Shown here: in pieces, positions 11,034 to 21,806 of the stretch
Layout of the letters: each line of letters starts with the position of its first letter
Position numbering within the stretch: position 1 is the stretch's first letter
Origin: Paramacrobiotus metropolitanus
Taxonomy: Eukaryota > Tardigrada > Eutardigrada > Parachela > Macrobiotidae
DNA: 64,000 nt
Assembly: GCF_019649055.1 (NCBI RefSeq)
Contig: NW_026570256.1
Location: 806,001-870,000, forward strand
Direction of reading: 5' to 3'
Position numbers and translations under genes: made by a program
Notes under the pieces: generated by a model
Databases searched by the model: none
What the model was told of the DNA's origin: nothing
Seen by the model: the letters and a program-made list of their open reading frames with translations, nothing else

Positions 11034-11246
11034 TGGATCATAGTTCGCCAAATGCCAAATCCCTCTCGGAACAGTGTATGGGGATGCCCGAGGGGAACCC
11101 TTTGAAGACCAGTTGGCCGCGTGGGTGATTAAGATCCGCGCCGACACGAGCCGAGACTGAAGAAAACCCATGGAAGATCACGGAGAAGAAATGCAGGTTC
11201 ATTAATAGCATCGGCAATCATGACTTTTATAAAGGCAGCGGCCTTG
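11034..11246 (+). pseudogene. decayed SleB hydrolase, third copy
   Basis: ATGGATCATAGTTCG resembles the start of the intact copies. In a shifted frame GTATGGGGATGCCCGAGGGG then GAACC codes for VYGDARGEP, followed by DQLAAWVIK and IRAD. The central half of the domain is deleted. The sequence resumes near 11180 with KKCRFINSIGNHDFYKG, matching the C-terminal NCR...GNHQFY of the intact genes. Frameshifts and the deletion rule out function. A 3' remnant of the same copy occurs in unit 2 at 20731-20787. Confidence 0.75.
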
Positions 11247-12363
11247 GGCTTCCTTCTTTTCTAATAAGAGCTTATGAACAACGACAATTTTAAATGCAGA
11301 CTCCTTTTGCCTTTCTTCTGTTGAACGAACCAGTGCGGTAGAACGTCGGAAAACTTTTCCCTGTGCCCCTGGATTATTATTTCCTTTTCAAGCTGCACTG
11401 GAACCCGCTCGGTGCAAAGAAAATGCTGAATAACGATGCTCAAATGTACATAAAACAGTTCGAACTTGGAAGTATCGAATAAAGCCAAAATGTGTAGTTT
11501 CCGGCTTATAAGTGGTAACAAACAACTACGACCTGTAAAGAGAATCGGCAGTCCAACTCAGGTCTGCTACAGCATTAGCTTTGTTGTTTCAGTTTGCAGG
11601 AAATTTGTATATAACGGATTATAGTTTTTCGAAAACGTGTTTTGGTTTAAAAATAAAACACTCCCAAATGCATGCTTGACCAGCGTAACCGTTCGGCAAC
11701 CTACTCTACTGTATATTCTGAGGTGCACGATACAACGTAGCATGGGAAATCGATTTGTTGAATAAGCAGCGTAATAGATTTCCGAACGAACTGAATTGAA
11801 TTAAATGGCTGATTTAAAGTAATACATGCGCATGTATTATTTTAAAGCAGCCATTTAATTAATAGTAAAACAAGCGTTGCTTATAAAAGATTTAAGGAAA
11901 GGCTCTCAGAAATTGTTTAATCTGTGAGCGTTCGCTATCAGTCATTTTGTATCGATTTCCGGCTTCGGCAGAGATGAAGGGACGCCTATAGTTACTGCAT
12001 TGAATGCTGTTGTCTGTTGACCCCTATTTATGCCGCGCTATCCCACATAACACGCCTTTTTGGTTTATTCGGTATTCCATTTGAGGAACTCAGTACGTAC
12101 GTGTGTTGTACTTAAGTGATATGCAATTATGACCAAATTTGAAAACTTTATCAGGAGAGTATTTGTCAAGTTGTCTCTGATGCATCAGCAAATTAAGCAA
12201 TCGAAAGCAGAGACAGGGGAAGGCATTTATAGGCAACGCTTTGCGGTGTCAGACCAATTTTATATTCTAGTAAAATCGAGAAATACCGGCAGCAACACTT
12301 AGCTAAGACCGTGACAATGGTGCTCATTCGCGATAGGAATGCGCCGGATCAGGACAACATTCA
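11247..12363. other. intergenic, with ~31-base-arm palindrome
   Basis: No gene. A near-perfect palindrome at about 11799-11861 has arms reading TTAAATGGCTG...AATACATGCG and the reverse (CGCATGTATT...CAGCCATTTAA). The rest is AT-rich. The 86-residue minus-strand open frame at 11261-11521 has no supporting features. Confidence 0.5.
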
Positions 12364-15300
12364 ATGACTTCAGAGCGGACTGTCCCGCCAAATAAACAAA
12401 CGTGGGTATACTGTTGGATTCTGGGCTATGTAAGTAATAACAAGTATATTTCGATTTCACTCACGAACCACGATAATATAGTAGTTACAACATGCAATTA
12501 GCTGCTTTCACTGGGTACCATTTGACAGAGACGGAAGTTTTCGGATTTTCATGTCTCGGAGAAGTTCGTGCTGGTTTTGGCTGCGCTGTTGCTTGGAACC
12601 AGCATGGGTCTTACCCTGGAGGTAAATATAACTCCTTTATTTTCAAAATTTTAAATTTTCGAGATTTTTAGACGAGGCTAGTGACATGCCATCCGCTTCC
12701 GGTGCTTTTCTAGAGGGTCATTAGTACTTCTGGCTCGTGGTGTCGCGATAACAGCACGGGACTACTCACTAACGTATCCAGTGATTACCTTACCCGTTTA
12801 GACAAACAATGTGCAGCGGAGTTTACCTTTGCTTGGGTGACCATTATCCACTGTTTGTTTTCACTCTACTATTTATCGCACGGCCTGTTCTGGTAAGCAC
12901 TGCGCGAATAGCTTGTTTTTCTTTTAACTATTGACCTTCTTAGAGCATCAAAGCGAGCAAGTGAGATGAATTTTTTATGCTGCGCTCATTAGAATAATCT
13001 ATTTTCACTAACCTCTGTTGAAGAAATTTGTTGCAGCGTGCATGCAGTTGTAATCCCTTTATGCAGGGTACGATGGTATGAGCTGATTGTTTTCCTATGT
13101 AATGCGCTGCTCCGTCTTGCATATACTGTGGGAGACTTTATTGAACTGAACTACCACAATCATCCAGCCGATGCGGTACATCAACACATCTTTGACATTA
13201 AAGCAGTGAGTTTTGCAGCGCATGACAAGGTGGTCTTCATGCATTTATATATCCAAGTTGCCTGTGATTTAATGCTAGTCTGTACTCTGTATTTAAAATA
13301 CCACTTCGGTTTGTTCGCATTTAAAGTTCACATTTAAATGTTCGCATTTAAATCTCTCTGGAGCATTCGTTAAAATCTCTCAGTTTTTCAAAGCGAATTT
13401 AATCTTTGCAGGCCAATATTGGTATGTTGGCAGTTACTGTCCTTGCCGCCCTTGCAGGAAGCATTGTGGCGTTTATCAATCTACGTAAAGGATTTATCCT
13501 TGCCGAATTCCCGCCAGAAAACAGAGACCAGGTGTGCCCTATTGTTTGTACGCACCACTGGCGTGTTACTTGCAAATAATGAATACAGTATGTATTACGC
13601 AGAATGTTTGGGACGATTGTAAACGTATTCTCTTGACGCGCTCTTTGCGCACCTTTAATACACAATTTCAGGTAAGAAATAATATTGTTTGCTATTTTTT
13701 TACAAACTTTACAATCGATATACCAGGTTGGTGCTTTTTGCTGTCTATAGGCAACATTTCTTCTCCTTATCATATGCCATGTTGAGGAATTTCACTGGGC
13801 TGCATTTGATAAAGTGATCGTGATAATCGGCTTCGTTTACCTCGTTGGCTGGAACCTCTTAGTAATATTCAGTGTAAGTGCAGCCTATCACCGAATACTC
13901 GTCGTTCATGGGACGCTATTCCACATAACATTAATATCAGAAATCTTCCAGGGAGATGTGGCCTATGTGAGCGCTGTTGCACGAGTTTACAAATTACAGT
14001 AATATTGTTCATACCCCACCCACAGCAGATCGCATCAAATCAATAACGCCTGCTTCAAATGCAAAAGAAATCTTAGAAAAAATAAAATTCAAAAAACTTC
14101 TGAAAAATTGCACTAAAAAACCAAAGGAAGCCAAAACAATCGTTAAAACGTACGAAAATCTAAGAAATCCGAAAAAGCTGTTATACGGCTTCCACAGCAG
14201 ATTTCCGCCGGCAGTCTCTTCGGCTGCTGCACGATATCAAGTTCTTAGAACAAAAGCTTCTTAACAAAGCAAATGCTACACAACCTGAAAATCATAATAT
14301 TATTTTTCCGTTCTCCGGAAAATAAATGGTTTTTAATTTATCTCTGTACGATCATGAAAGTACAAACTATCTGTACCCTCACTTACACTATTAGATTACA
14401 CTTGACCGCCTAAAATGCTTAACGCTCGCTTCAAATGAAAAAAATCTTCGAAATTTGAAAAACTGCTCGTAAGGAAGCCTAAGCAATCTTCGAAATTTAA
14501 GAAAACCTAAGAGATCTGAAAAAGCCAAAGAAGCCTAAAACAACCTTGGAAATTTAATAAATCTAACACATTTCCAAAAGACTACATGACCAATCTGATA
14601 ATGTTGTTCCAAAAGAAACCGAAATACATAATTATGTTGCTCCAAAAGTTTACACTTTGGATAAAAGAATAAAAACTTGCCAAGAACGTAATATCCGGAA
14701 TGTTGAGATGCTAGCATGAGCGGTGGTCGAAGTGATTGCGTGATGGGCTGGTGTGGCCGAAATGTAACACCGCATAGGTGATCACTGTAGGTACAAAGTG
14801 GTCCAAGTCCTTAAAACCCTTGAAACCTTTAAAACCTTTAATACCTCTAAAGCCATAAAACCTCTTTCTTAAAAATCACTGATAAAACTGTAATTTAGTA
14901 ATAAAACTGCTAAAACCTTAAAACCGCTTTCCGAAAAATCACTATCAAAACTATATATTAGTAAAAACCATTAAATCTTAAAACCGCTTTTTGAGAAATC
15001 ACTGTCGATCCGATGTATTTATTAATTAAAACGTTTGGTTTTATTAGTTTCGATAGTTTTAAAATTAGATTTGGACCACTTTGTACCTACCCTCCGCATT
15101 TTTGAATCTCGAAGCAACACCACAAGTGTGGCATAGCGCCTGCAAACCTTCAACCACGCTAGTTTTTTTATTTTTCTTTGCTGAAGGATTTTGCGCTCTG
15201 CTTTTTACAGCAAGGTCACCTCTTCGTATGCATGAACGATAAAATATTTCGTAATAAAAATTCGTTATCATGTAGTTACTCAAAATATTTGTAAATTTGT

Positions 15301-15835
15301 TTCGCATCCAAGTTGGAGTCACTGCATCTGTGTACGATTTACAGTTGAGGCGACAGAGTAAGTGTTTGGCCTACCTGGCAGTTAGCACTGTACTGTTGGA
15401 GCTCCTTTATTATGGGTACAAAATCGTCATGTCAAGCGAGGCCCTGGCAACGAGTAACCATGGAGCTTTCAGCACGCACTCGTTACATTTTGCCGTTTGT
15501 TGTATTGGATCCGTGGCTATGTTCGCTAGCACTGCGGCCGGTTGGTATTTATACATCACAGCAAGAGATACGTTTGGAAACGAGCGCGCGCCGAAGTGGC
15601 ACAAGAAAGGTGACTTCTGAAATTACATTAAAAGCACTAGTGTTAATAGACACATTTTCTCATAGTGTATCCCGACATCTATAACTCGAAAACCAACGAG
15701 ATAGGGACCGCAGATGGAGATGGTATCTCGGGAGCATCTGCAACCGTCCGCAATATGTCGGTACCTTTGAATAGCATTAGTGGACGATCCTCAAACTATG
15801 GTGCGACGACGACCCCGTACGAGCAACTGAATTAG
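12364..15835 (+). CDS. multi-helix membrane protein A, nine exons, unknown family
   Basis: Exons: 12364-12429, 12529-12621, 12714-12892, 13067-13205, 13412-13531, 13603-13671, 13751-13873, 15345-15609, 15666-15835. All phases fit, giving 407 residues with about eight hydrophobic helices. The first loop carries NST and NVS glycosylation sites (DNSTGLLTNVSSDY) and conserved cysteines. Helix pairs surround a conserved WYELIVF. The exon 6 loop is basic and cytosolic (DDCKRILLTRSLRTF). The tail is hydrophilic and Ser/Thr-rich. I do not recognise the family. Gene B (21807-24251) has the same exon structure. The start is odd: the ATG used by gene B is present at 12317 but runs into a stop after 16 codons, and an in-frame ATG at 12364 overlaps that stop (ATGA). 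Intron 7 is swollen to 1.47 kb by inserted repeats, against 0.2 kb in gene B. Confidence 0.7.
13977..14600 (+). repeat. Lys-rich tandem-duplicated insert in intron 7 of gene A
   Basis: An open frame at 13977-14264 encodes a Lys-rich, low-complexity stretch (KEILEKIKFKKLL, TKKPKEAKT). A decayed second copy follows at about 14410-14570 (CTTCGAAATTTGAAAAACTG, AAGGAAGCCTAAG). The stretch is absent from the same intron of gene B. It could be an alternative 3' end of gene A or a non-coding A-rich insertion; the decayed tandem copy favours the latter. Confidence 0.4.
14787..15090. mobile_element. MITE with perfect 20-base inverted ends and internal tandem repeats
   Basis: The left end GTAGGTACAAAGTGGTCCAA (14787-14806) and the right end TTGGACCACTTTGTACCTAC (15071-15090) are exact reverse complements. 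Inside are about three diverged copies of a ~60-base unit (shared CTTAAAACCGCTTT and GAAAAATCACT). It lies in intron 7 of gene A and is absent from gene B, so insertion is post-duplication or lineage-specific. No coding capacity. Confidence 0.8.
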
Positions 15836-16724
15836 AGACAATCAGAAAAAGTTCTGCATTGAAGATGGCTTGTGACCTTTGCATAAGTAAAGCCAGTTTT
15901 CAAATTCTACTTGCAATGTTTTCTTAAGTGCATACAATTATGTTATTAAGTACGTAATAGTTTCGTCAGTCATTTTGAATTAATGTTGTTTGCATCACAG
16001 GTTTGGTAAAAGCGGTAATTACATGGTATTATTTAAAGTCGGTATCGGAGTACAATACATCCTGGTGCACTGTATCATGCCACAAATACACAGACAAGCA
16101 GTGTGTGTGTTTTGATTGGCAACATTCCTAAACGATAATTAAGCCCTATGCTTTCATAACATTTTATTTTATTTCCAGTTAAATTTGACCAGGGTTGTTA
16201 AACAGCGTCCATTTTTTGTTGAAGCCGATAATGACATACTGTCTAAAGGCTTACACATATTTCATTCATGCAACTCGCAGTTGAGTAAATGCGATTATTG
16301 TAGATAATAGTAACACTAATGTACATGTCCTCGTACATGATGGACGAGGACATGTACATTAGTGTTACTGTACATGTTTGAATTTTTCTGGCATGAATTT
16401 TCATGGAAATTTTATGCAGTAATATGGTAACTTATGATATACAGTAATTAAAATCAGAAGATACCACACCACATAATAATAATGGAAGTTTGTTGTCCTT
16501 GCACGGAGCGGTTGCTCCCTCTTAGCTTCAGACAGCAAGACAGCAAAAATACAGAAACGTAAGACAACATCGTGAAGTGAATGTTGCACATCGCGTCTAA
16601 TCAGTAAACAGATAATCTTATCCATTGATGAAGGGTTTCGATTGATTAATACGATCACCATACAACATCCGCCTAGTAATGATTGTCTCTCACGTCAAAG
16701 GAAGCACTCAATAATCCGATGAAC
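15836..16724. other. intergenic with perfect hairpin
   Basis: No gene. It contains a perfect 26-base inverted repeat at 16309-16369 and otherwise plain AT-rich DNA. The minus open frame at 16401-16661 has no domain or splice support. Confidence 0.5.
16309..16369. repeat. perfect 26-base inverted repeat, 9-base loop
   Basis: The arms at 16309-16334 and 16344-16369 begin AGTAACACTAATGTACATGT and pair without mismatch around the loop ACATGATGG. There is no T run after it, so it is unlikely to be a terminator. It may be a short hairpin remnant or recent palindrome. Confidence 0.85.
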
Positions 16725-17113
16725 TCAAGTAGAAAAGCTTAATAACTGAAAAGAGAATGCCGAAATAATTACTGGCTTTCCTTCTCGTCCGCTGCATCTA
16801 GGTAGTGCTAATGCTGCCTGATGCTTCCCGGCCTTCAGTCGAACAATACTGGAGCTTTTTGTCACGAGATGGGCCGCGAAGAAGAAGTGAAATAGGTACG
16901 GCAGATGAAAAGGGTTGGCGCCTGCAAAAGGTGATAGAAAAGATGGAAGAAAGCCGTGCGCTGACGCTGTTGTCAGGTTAGTGGGTCGTGGAATTTGCTG
17001 ATGCAGCATAGGGAAGCAGGATGCCGGGCTGCCGCTGCCGGATCGATAGGGCAAGGGCGGGGCGTTGAGAATAATGCTACGGTGCAGTTGGGATTTTTGT
17101 TTGCGGGACTTGG
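16725..17113 (-). pseudogene. broken 3' exon of SHOX-like homeobox gene
   Basis: The minus strand from about 17112 to 16770 matches the second exon of the complete SHOX-like gene (25449-25084). It shares [26 protein letters not shown] and [10 protein letters not shown]. The C-terminal OAR motif is damaged: SSIV is followed directly by RLKAGKH, losing two residues, and the frame shifts before the natural stop. At the upstream side the match ends in the homeodomain's last helix codons, where an inversion breakpoint joins unrelated sequence. The missing start of this exon lies inverted at 17763-17798. Confidence 0.8.
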
Positions 17114-17798
17114 CTCCAGCTCACACTTTTCTGTTAGTTTTTCGCACTTATCGCCGCCAATGCAGCAGGAATAGAGGTGCAATAATTACATTAAATTTCA
17201 TTCTGGCAAATTACGCAGTTTGTTTAGGAATATTTACCAAGATAAAGCGTTAACGGCTTGAAGCCCATGTGTACTTGAACAAACAATTTCCAGCAAAAAC
17301 CGGCTGAATTGTATTTGATACCGTGCCTTACTGCCTGCGGCACCGCAGTTTTAAAAATTGATAGTCGTAATTTCCTTCAAGCGTTTTTTTTTGTGGAATC
17401 GAAATTTATCTAACATGGCAATCAATAAAAGCATTGTTTTTACAACATGTGCTGCGCTGATCTTGCTCTCTTCTGCTCCAGACCGGTAAGACAGAATTGG
17501 CTAAAACTAAAAGCAGTTCGTTGTACCATGTATATTTCTATACAAAGTGCACTTTTAACTTATGCTTCAATCTTCTTGTCATAAACAATGAAAAACTAGT
17601 TGATGCTGATCATTCAGTTATGCGGTGCTCATGAGGTAGTTCATCGATCAATTGCGGACTTCGCTGTGCAAAAACATCGGCTAACAAGAAATCCTTTATT
17701 CGCGCTACTGATCGATCTTACCTGTTAAGGTCGCTGAATTTTCCCATCGATCTGACAGTTTACAGACTGACATTTTACAGGTGCGGTTTCAAAATCGG
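17114..17798. other. ~0.7 kb inverted block at the duplication junction
   Basis: 17114-17253 is the reverse complement of 7255-7435. 17620-17798 is the reverse complement of the SHOX intron end plus the first codons of SHOX exon 2 (compare 25430-25600; both carry an acceptor followed by GGTTTCAAAATCGG). Between them lies an orphan Ly6-like first exon. Flipping this block back would restore both the SHOX exon and the 7441-type continuation, so it is best read as one inversion. Confidence 0.75.
17415..17485 (+). pseudogene. orphan Ly6-like signal-peptide exon
   Basis: ATG followed by a signal peptide (MAINKSIVFTTCAALILLSS) and a donor (CCG|GTAAGA). It resembles exon 1 of the Ly6-like gene at 7033-7102 (shared MA.N.SI.FT.CA..) but lies in opposite orientation within the inverted block. 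It ends in phase 2 rather than phase 1. No matching second or third exon is present nearby, so it is a leftover of the tandem duplication. Confidence 0.65.
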
Positions 17799-18766
17799 GG
17801 AATAATACAAATATTACCATACGTAACACCATAAAACTAGCAATATCTACTATTGATTTTATGTTTGGCTGACTTGTATCTCTGAGCTGGTATGCGCCGG
17901 GATTTTATCGCTTTTCCAGTTTGAAGCCGTTGTTTGTCTATTATACAAATACAAACAACAAGCATGCGCGCCCCTAAAATTAACGTGCTGCTTGTGTTCA
18001 GCAGTCACGTATCGATTGCAATAAAATCTTTGTCAAAGAATATTGTTCAGCTTGTAGTGTACAAAACATTAGTAAAACAGAAATGTCCAGACTAACCAGG
18101 GCACATTTTCCAGGTCTAACTTCAGAAAATTCTGATCTTTTGTAGAAAGGTAGAGTACTACCCCAGTTTGCTTGAAAAAATTATTCATCTGCAAAGGATC
18201 AAGGGGCGTGGCCGAACAGAATTAAATTGATACATAGTACTACGGTATGCGATAACTTCACGACAATGTGTAATTACATAAGGTAATTAAGATACAGCTA
18301 CTTCAAAGTATTAATAATTCTTACACGCGTTTGACACGCTGTGTCGACTGATACAGATAGGTAGTGCAGGGAGCGCAATTAGTACGGTGCGTGAACACCC
18401 GGTGTTTGAGCTATCGCTATTTGAATACAACCGTATGCGTATCGAGGCGACGAGGCTTATAAAATTGATTAACCTGTTCTGACTAATTTCAACATCTTCA
18501 TAAAGAGGAATTCCGTGATTTCTTGTATGCAGTACCCTGTGAACCTTTCGTATTACTGTAAACATGCATGTTTGCTGGCTGATTGTACAGAGCTCGCGAG
18601 AACCCCGCGTGCGCGATGACAGTATGAGCCCGATAGGAATGGTGATCTTGGTTTTCAAATTACTAACCGAAACGTCAGTGCAGATTCCCCACCGAGAACG
18701 TGCTGACAACCCCTGAAATATTTGGACTGGCCGTTATAATTTTCTCTAAAAGCTTGTCCGCCGTAG
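17799..18766. other. left part of segmental duplication unit 2, non-coding
   Basis: Direct repeat of 7441-8640 with many indels. No gene. The open frame at 18311-18709 (-) is not conserved in unit 1. Confidence 0.6.
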
Positions 18767-18775
18767 TATAAAAAG
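18767..18775 (+). promoter_or_regulatory. TATA box of SleB gene copy 2
   Basis: TATAAAAAG is followed by GCAGTGTGAGCAT and a 5' UTR donor CCAG|GTAAGTGGAATAGC (18860/18861), all conserved with copy 1. The intron ends at 18972 (AACAG|AAAATGG). Confidence 0.7.
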
Positions 18776-18975
18776 CGTCCGGAAGTAAGCAGTGTGAGCA
18801 TTAATTCGCACATGATAATTATTTTGTACAATTGTACTGTCACTAATTTATACTTACCAGGTAAGTGGAATAGCTGTACATGTTTGGCTGCAGTATTTTG
18901 TTTATTGGTATAAATATGCTTAGCCCGTAAGACCCTTTAACACTCAGTGACCTTTAACAATCCCTGGAACAGAAA

Positions 18976-19365
18976 ATGGATCGCCATTCACACAATTACC
19001 AAACCCTGCTGAAGACGGTTTATAGAGAAGCGCCTGGAGAACCGGAAGAAGGTCAGTTGGCCGTGGCCTGGGTGATCAAGAATCGTGCCGATAAAAACCG
19101 CGCTTACTGGGGCGGAAACAGTATCGCCGCGGTGTGTCGTCATCCGGGACAATTTGAGTGCTGGAACCCTGGTGACATTTCGATGCATGAACACGGCGCC
19201 GGTGCCAATATTGAGCGCTGGTTGGATCGTTTCTACGAGCGCCCGGATCCCACCGGCGGGGCGGACCATTTCCACAATCCGGATAAGGAAGGCTTTCCCG
19301 GCTGGACTAACAACTGTCGCTGGGGTGTCAAGATTGGTAACCATCAATTCTACCATAGGCCGTAA
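18976..19365 (+). CDS. SleB-type cell wall hydrolase, copy 2
   Basis: 129 residues, same exon structure as copy 1 (non-coding 5' exon, 112-base intron, one coding exon). It aligns without gaps. The catalytic Glu (E18) is kept, but its neighbours change from YGEARGE to YREAPGE (G17R, R20P), which could weaken the active site. The C-terminal IGNHQFY is kept. Over about 200 bases in the middle the two copies are identical including silent sites, while 5' and 3' flanks are far more diverged. Gene conversion between copies is the likely cause. It is either a second working enzyme or a copy drifting in its active site. Confidence 0.8.
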   Translation: MDRHSHNYQTLLKTVYREAPGEPEEGQLAVAWVIKNRADKNRAYWGGNSIAAVCRHPGQFECWNPGDISMHEHGAGANIERWLDRFYERPDPTGGADHFHNPDKEGFPGWTNNCRWGVKIGNHQFYHRP

Positions 19366-20730
19366 ATATGTTTGTGGCCCCTTGTACGTGAACCACGGAT
19401 TTAACTGTGTGATTTCACTGATTTGGAATAAATGTGAGTGTAGACATTGCAGCGAACAAAAAGCAGTAATTCCTACTGATTCAACAGGCACTACGTACTG
19501 ATTTAATAATTCATTCCTACGGTGATGTATTAAATATTTAGAATTCATTCCATGGGTTTTCTTTCGTGAATATCGAATAGAGTGTGGGATTATGGCATCA
19601 TTATGTTATCCTCGGAATTAACATCAACGTAAATCCGTTAGGTTTTGCTTGAGTTTTCGTTATTGAACACGAAAATTATAAACTGAAGGCAGCGAATTTA
19701 CGTAGATAGTATGAGGAACGGTCAAAATACTGCACTTTCGTCGTGCACGTAAAATGATTCGCTGGTTCATAATATCAAAGATCAGCAGCTTTCTATGATA
19801 AAAGTAAACTATGGAACTATTCTCCTACAAATATAAAAACGTCTATATGAAAAAATATGCAAGGTCGCTGTAAAATGATATGTCCAGATCGAAAACTTTT
19901 AAATACTCGTCGTATCGATCATTGTAAATCTGACACAAAAAAATACAGGGGATGGAAGTTCTTTCGAAAACAGAAAGTTAACTGTCTAATAATGTACAGT
20001 GTTTTAGTCATACCTGCAGACTTTACGTGTACTTTACAAACATACTTACCGACTATCACAAAACTTCTTGGATTTATTTGAAGACTTTTTATTTGAAGCT
20101 TTTATTCTTATTTTCAATTTCATGCGGTCCAGAAATAGGGATACTGCCGTAATAATTATTAACATTCATTGTGGTCGGTAAACAAGATAAGAAGGCTATA
20201 CACGACATGTAAGCACCCTACCCATACATATTGTTAGCGCTGTAGATGCGCTGTCAGCTGCACCTGCGTTAGTTCGAGTTTTGGGATTTGTGTGATAAAT
20301 GGTGAGTCAGTACAGTTTTGTCCACCATCTGAGCATCCGTCTTATCCTGTTCCTTATTTAATACTCGAAGAGCATCGTGCCGCAATCTATGTACGTGACA
20401 GATATCGTCATCCGATCAGCGAATCATTTCCCGCATTCGATAAGATTGTATCCATAAACCTCCAAGTTTCGGTCGTGTTCAGATTTACTAAGCCAATAGG
20501 AATGCATGTAGTGGTGACTTTATGCCATCGCCACGAGTTCGTGGACTCAAAGAATAGGCATACCGGCAGTCACGATAGCACAGCCCGGATGTACAATTGA
20601 CGATAACTTAAAAACGCTTGCGCCTTCAGTACATCATAATTCATATTAAAATATTTTATATTCTATACAACACCAACACAAATTCATTCGCGTCACTGTT
20701 TGTTGTGTATGGATGTTGCGTTCTGGAAAA
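19366..20730. other. intergenic part of duplication unit 2
   Basis: No gene. Counterpart of 9217-11029 without the MITE-like insertion. Contains a diverged copy of the GATAAATGGTGAGTCAGTA block at about 20295. Confidence 0.6.
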
Positions 20731-20787
20731 AGAACTGCAGATTCATCAAACGCATTGGCAATCATGACTTTTACAAGGGACCCTAAG
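20731..20787 (+). pseudogene. SleB hydrolase C-terminal remnant
   Basis: Reads KKNCRFIKRIGNHDFYKGP followed by TAA, the C-terminal end of a SleB domain. It matches the 3' part of the decayed copy at 11180-11246 but keeps its stop codon. The rest of the gene is deleted. Confidence 0.7.
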
Positions 20788-21806
20788 CGCATTTTGCTTG
20801 AAACCTTCCTGAGTTTGTATCTGTACGGTAGCTAGCAGTGTTTAATAGTTGTAACGTTGAGCGTAGCTGGTCTTATATTGTTTTACGGATATGTGCTGTT
20901 TGTTTAATGAAAAAGCTACCTTTGCACTGATATATGTAACATTAAACAGCTGATAATAAATATGTAATTCAGTAATTGTAGTGGTTTTTGCGAGGAAGCG
21001 ATTAAGTATTGACGTAGCGGAGAAGTGCAACTGCGGCGAGAGCAGTTGCAAGAAGGAAAATTTAGTAACTTCTACCAGAAAGTTGCCCCCTTTTTACAAA
21101 TCTGCTGACAACAGAGTACATTCTTGCAACAGTAATTTTTCAGCCCAAAAAATTTAAACATTGGCAAATGCATCATTTAAAGTGTGATTCCCTATATCTG
21201 ACGATGAATTGGTTTGTTTTACTTCTGATTTTTGACGTTCGGTGCAATCTACGCCATAGCTTAGCTTAATAATTTAGTTATACAGTACATAATTAAAATA
21301 ATTTTATTATACAGTACATAATTAAAATAGGTCTCACTGTCTCGGTGAAAGAAAGATTGAAGGAGCGACTAACAGAAGTACCTAGTAGACTGCGAACAGC
21401 TTTATCAGCTCAGTGACACTGACTTCCGGTTTCGAAGACGGGAGCGGCATATATATAGTGTTTTCACTGAATGTTGTTAACCTCATGTTTATGCCGCGTG
21501 AGCACACATATGCGTATTTTGTAACTCGTTCTGTTTCCATAAGCTGTGTAAATAACAACACATATGTGTACTTTAGATAACTTTGGTACATAATAAATGG
21601 TGGACCACCAATGATGACGAATTTTGAAGTCACATCGATAGAGTTATCAGTAAATCAGGTTAGTTGCTGACGCATCGACACAGGCATCCAAGCGAAAGAA
21701 GAAATGTACAGTTACAGCCAACGGCTTTCTCGTCATTCGTATAGTAAGACCGAATTCAAGCAGAACCTAGCGAAATAATCAGCAAAGCTGAGTACGGCAA
21801 GCGACA
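20788..21806. other. intergenic
   Basis: No gene seen. A short tandem repeat of TTATACAGTACATAATTAAAATA (two copies) lies at about 21279-21332. Confidence 0.5.

Noticed and set aside
18988-19548. 186-residue open frame on the minus strand opposite SleB copy 2
   Set aside because: Antisense shadow of a GC-rich conserved exon; no start context, domain or splice support.
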